NCBI RefSeq assembly: GCF_000767465.1
Contig: NZ_CP009291.1
Coordinates: forward strand, 930,001 to 994,000
Reading direction: 5' to 3'
DNA length: 64,000 nucleotides
Source of the DNA: Novosphingobium pentaromativorans US6-1
Lineage (GTDB): Bacteria; Pseudomonadota; Alphaproteobacteria; Sphingomonadales; Sphingomonadaceae
The position numbers and the translations under genes were made by a program. The notes under the pieces are model-generated. The model ran no database searches. It was not told the DNA's origin and was given only the letters and a program-made list of their open reading frames with translations. Positions 63,669 through 64,000 of this stretch are shown one piece after another (the first letter of the stretch is position 1; each line of letters starts with the position of its first letter).

Positions 63669-64000
63669 AGCGCGACACGTCGACATGTGGTGCCGATCAA
63701 AAACGGTTGCGACTCCACAAATCCCACATCCCGGGATGCCGCCACTCCAGGAATCCGGATCCCACCTCGCCCCGGCAGCAAGGGGTCCGTTGGTTGAGGG
63801 CTGGCCAGGAATCCGTCCCTTCAAAATCGATAGCACCTGATTTCTTAAGATCGTCAGTAACGCGCCTGGAAAGGTCCTACCCCTTCCCGATATAGCCTAA
63901 TGAGAGCCTAAGGGCCGCGCCCGGTCGATAGGCGCTACTGTCCAATATGCACTATCGAATCGCCTCGGAAGGCATATGGTGGAACAGCGAGATTTCGCGG
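63669..64000. other. No gene recognised; window end
   Basis: The 332 bases after ppk2 hold only an unconvincing 76-codon plus-strand frame with no protein-like pattern. No tRNA or terminator with a T-run was picked out. Confidence 0.4.

Noticed and set aside
63665..63895. 76-codon frame after ppk2
   Set aside because: No ribosome site, no protein-like pattern, starts at the ppk2 stop by chance.

Overview
The window reads as high-GC alphaproteobacterial DNA, most likely from a sphingomonad (Sphingobium/Novosphingobium/Erythrobacter type). This is an inference from codon use, a GapR (DUF2312) homologue, the types of insertion sequence and the metal/stress gene set. No rRNA, complete tRNA or CRISPR array was seen.

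Bases 1 to about 31.8 kb are the right-hand part of a P2-like prophage; its left end lies outside the window. Tail-completion genes R and S come first, followed by a low-GC cargo gene with a deoxyribosyltransferase/TIR-like fold signature (949-1908). Next is a minus-strand block with the lysis genes (Rz1, Rz, M15 endolysin, two membrane proteins), fibre assembly, a repetitive 829-aa fibre, and baseplate I and J. Plus-strand V, W, sheath, tube, E/E' (with a programmed -1 frameshift site), tape measure, U and D follow. Compared with P2, the lysis-fibre-I-J block is inverted between S and V. The early end is at 27.5-31.7 kb: a CI/LexA-like repressor with two matching operators, Cro-like and CII-like genes, an Ogr zinc-finger activator, a chain of very small overlapping genes, GapR and a tyrosine integrase.

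Between gene D and the repressor (15.5-27.5 kb) is an accessory hotspot with defence-like cargo: a candidate toxin/HTH/DUF6941 trio, a frameshifted DUF6161 gene, a DUF6232-like gene, a PD-(D/E)XK nuclease gene, an orphan HsdR-N-type nuclease and a two-domain anti-phage dCTP deaminase (AvcD-like). Two of these genes are split by insertion sequences with intact target duplications: an IS3-family element (3-bp GTA) in the PD-(D/E)XK gene and an IS66-family element (8-bp CCTGATAC) in the deaminase gene. Removing the element and one duplication restores a continuous frame in both cases (384 and 550 aa).

From 32 kb to the end is a metal and stress island: a VIT1/CCC1-type transporter, a STAS-like protein, a universal stress protein, a P1B-type ATPase, two RND pump genes (CzcA-like and CusA-like) that both lose their 5' ends at one IS3-family element, CusF, a methyltransferase, DUF2231 and small metal-binding-type proteins, a cardiolipin synthase-like PLD enzyme, an ATP-grasp-like protein, a Bax inhibitor-1 protein and a slipin. 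It ends with a complete N-type ATPase operon (atpDCQRBEFAG; no delta gene, b subunit with a delta-like tail, c subunit with two membrane glutamates), followed by DUF2933, an isoprenylcysteine-methyltransferase-like protein and a PPK2 polyphosphate kinase. Together these genes suit an accessory block for metal efflux, envelope stress and ion/energy homeostasis. No function was tested; assignments rest on sequence motifs and gene order.
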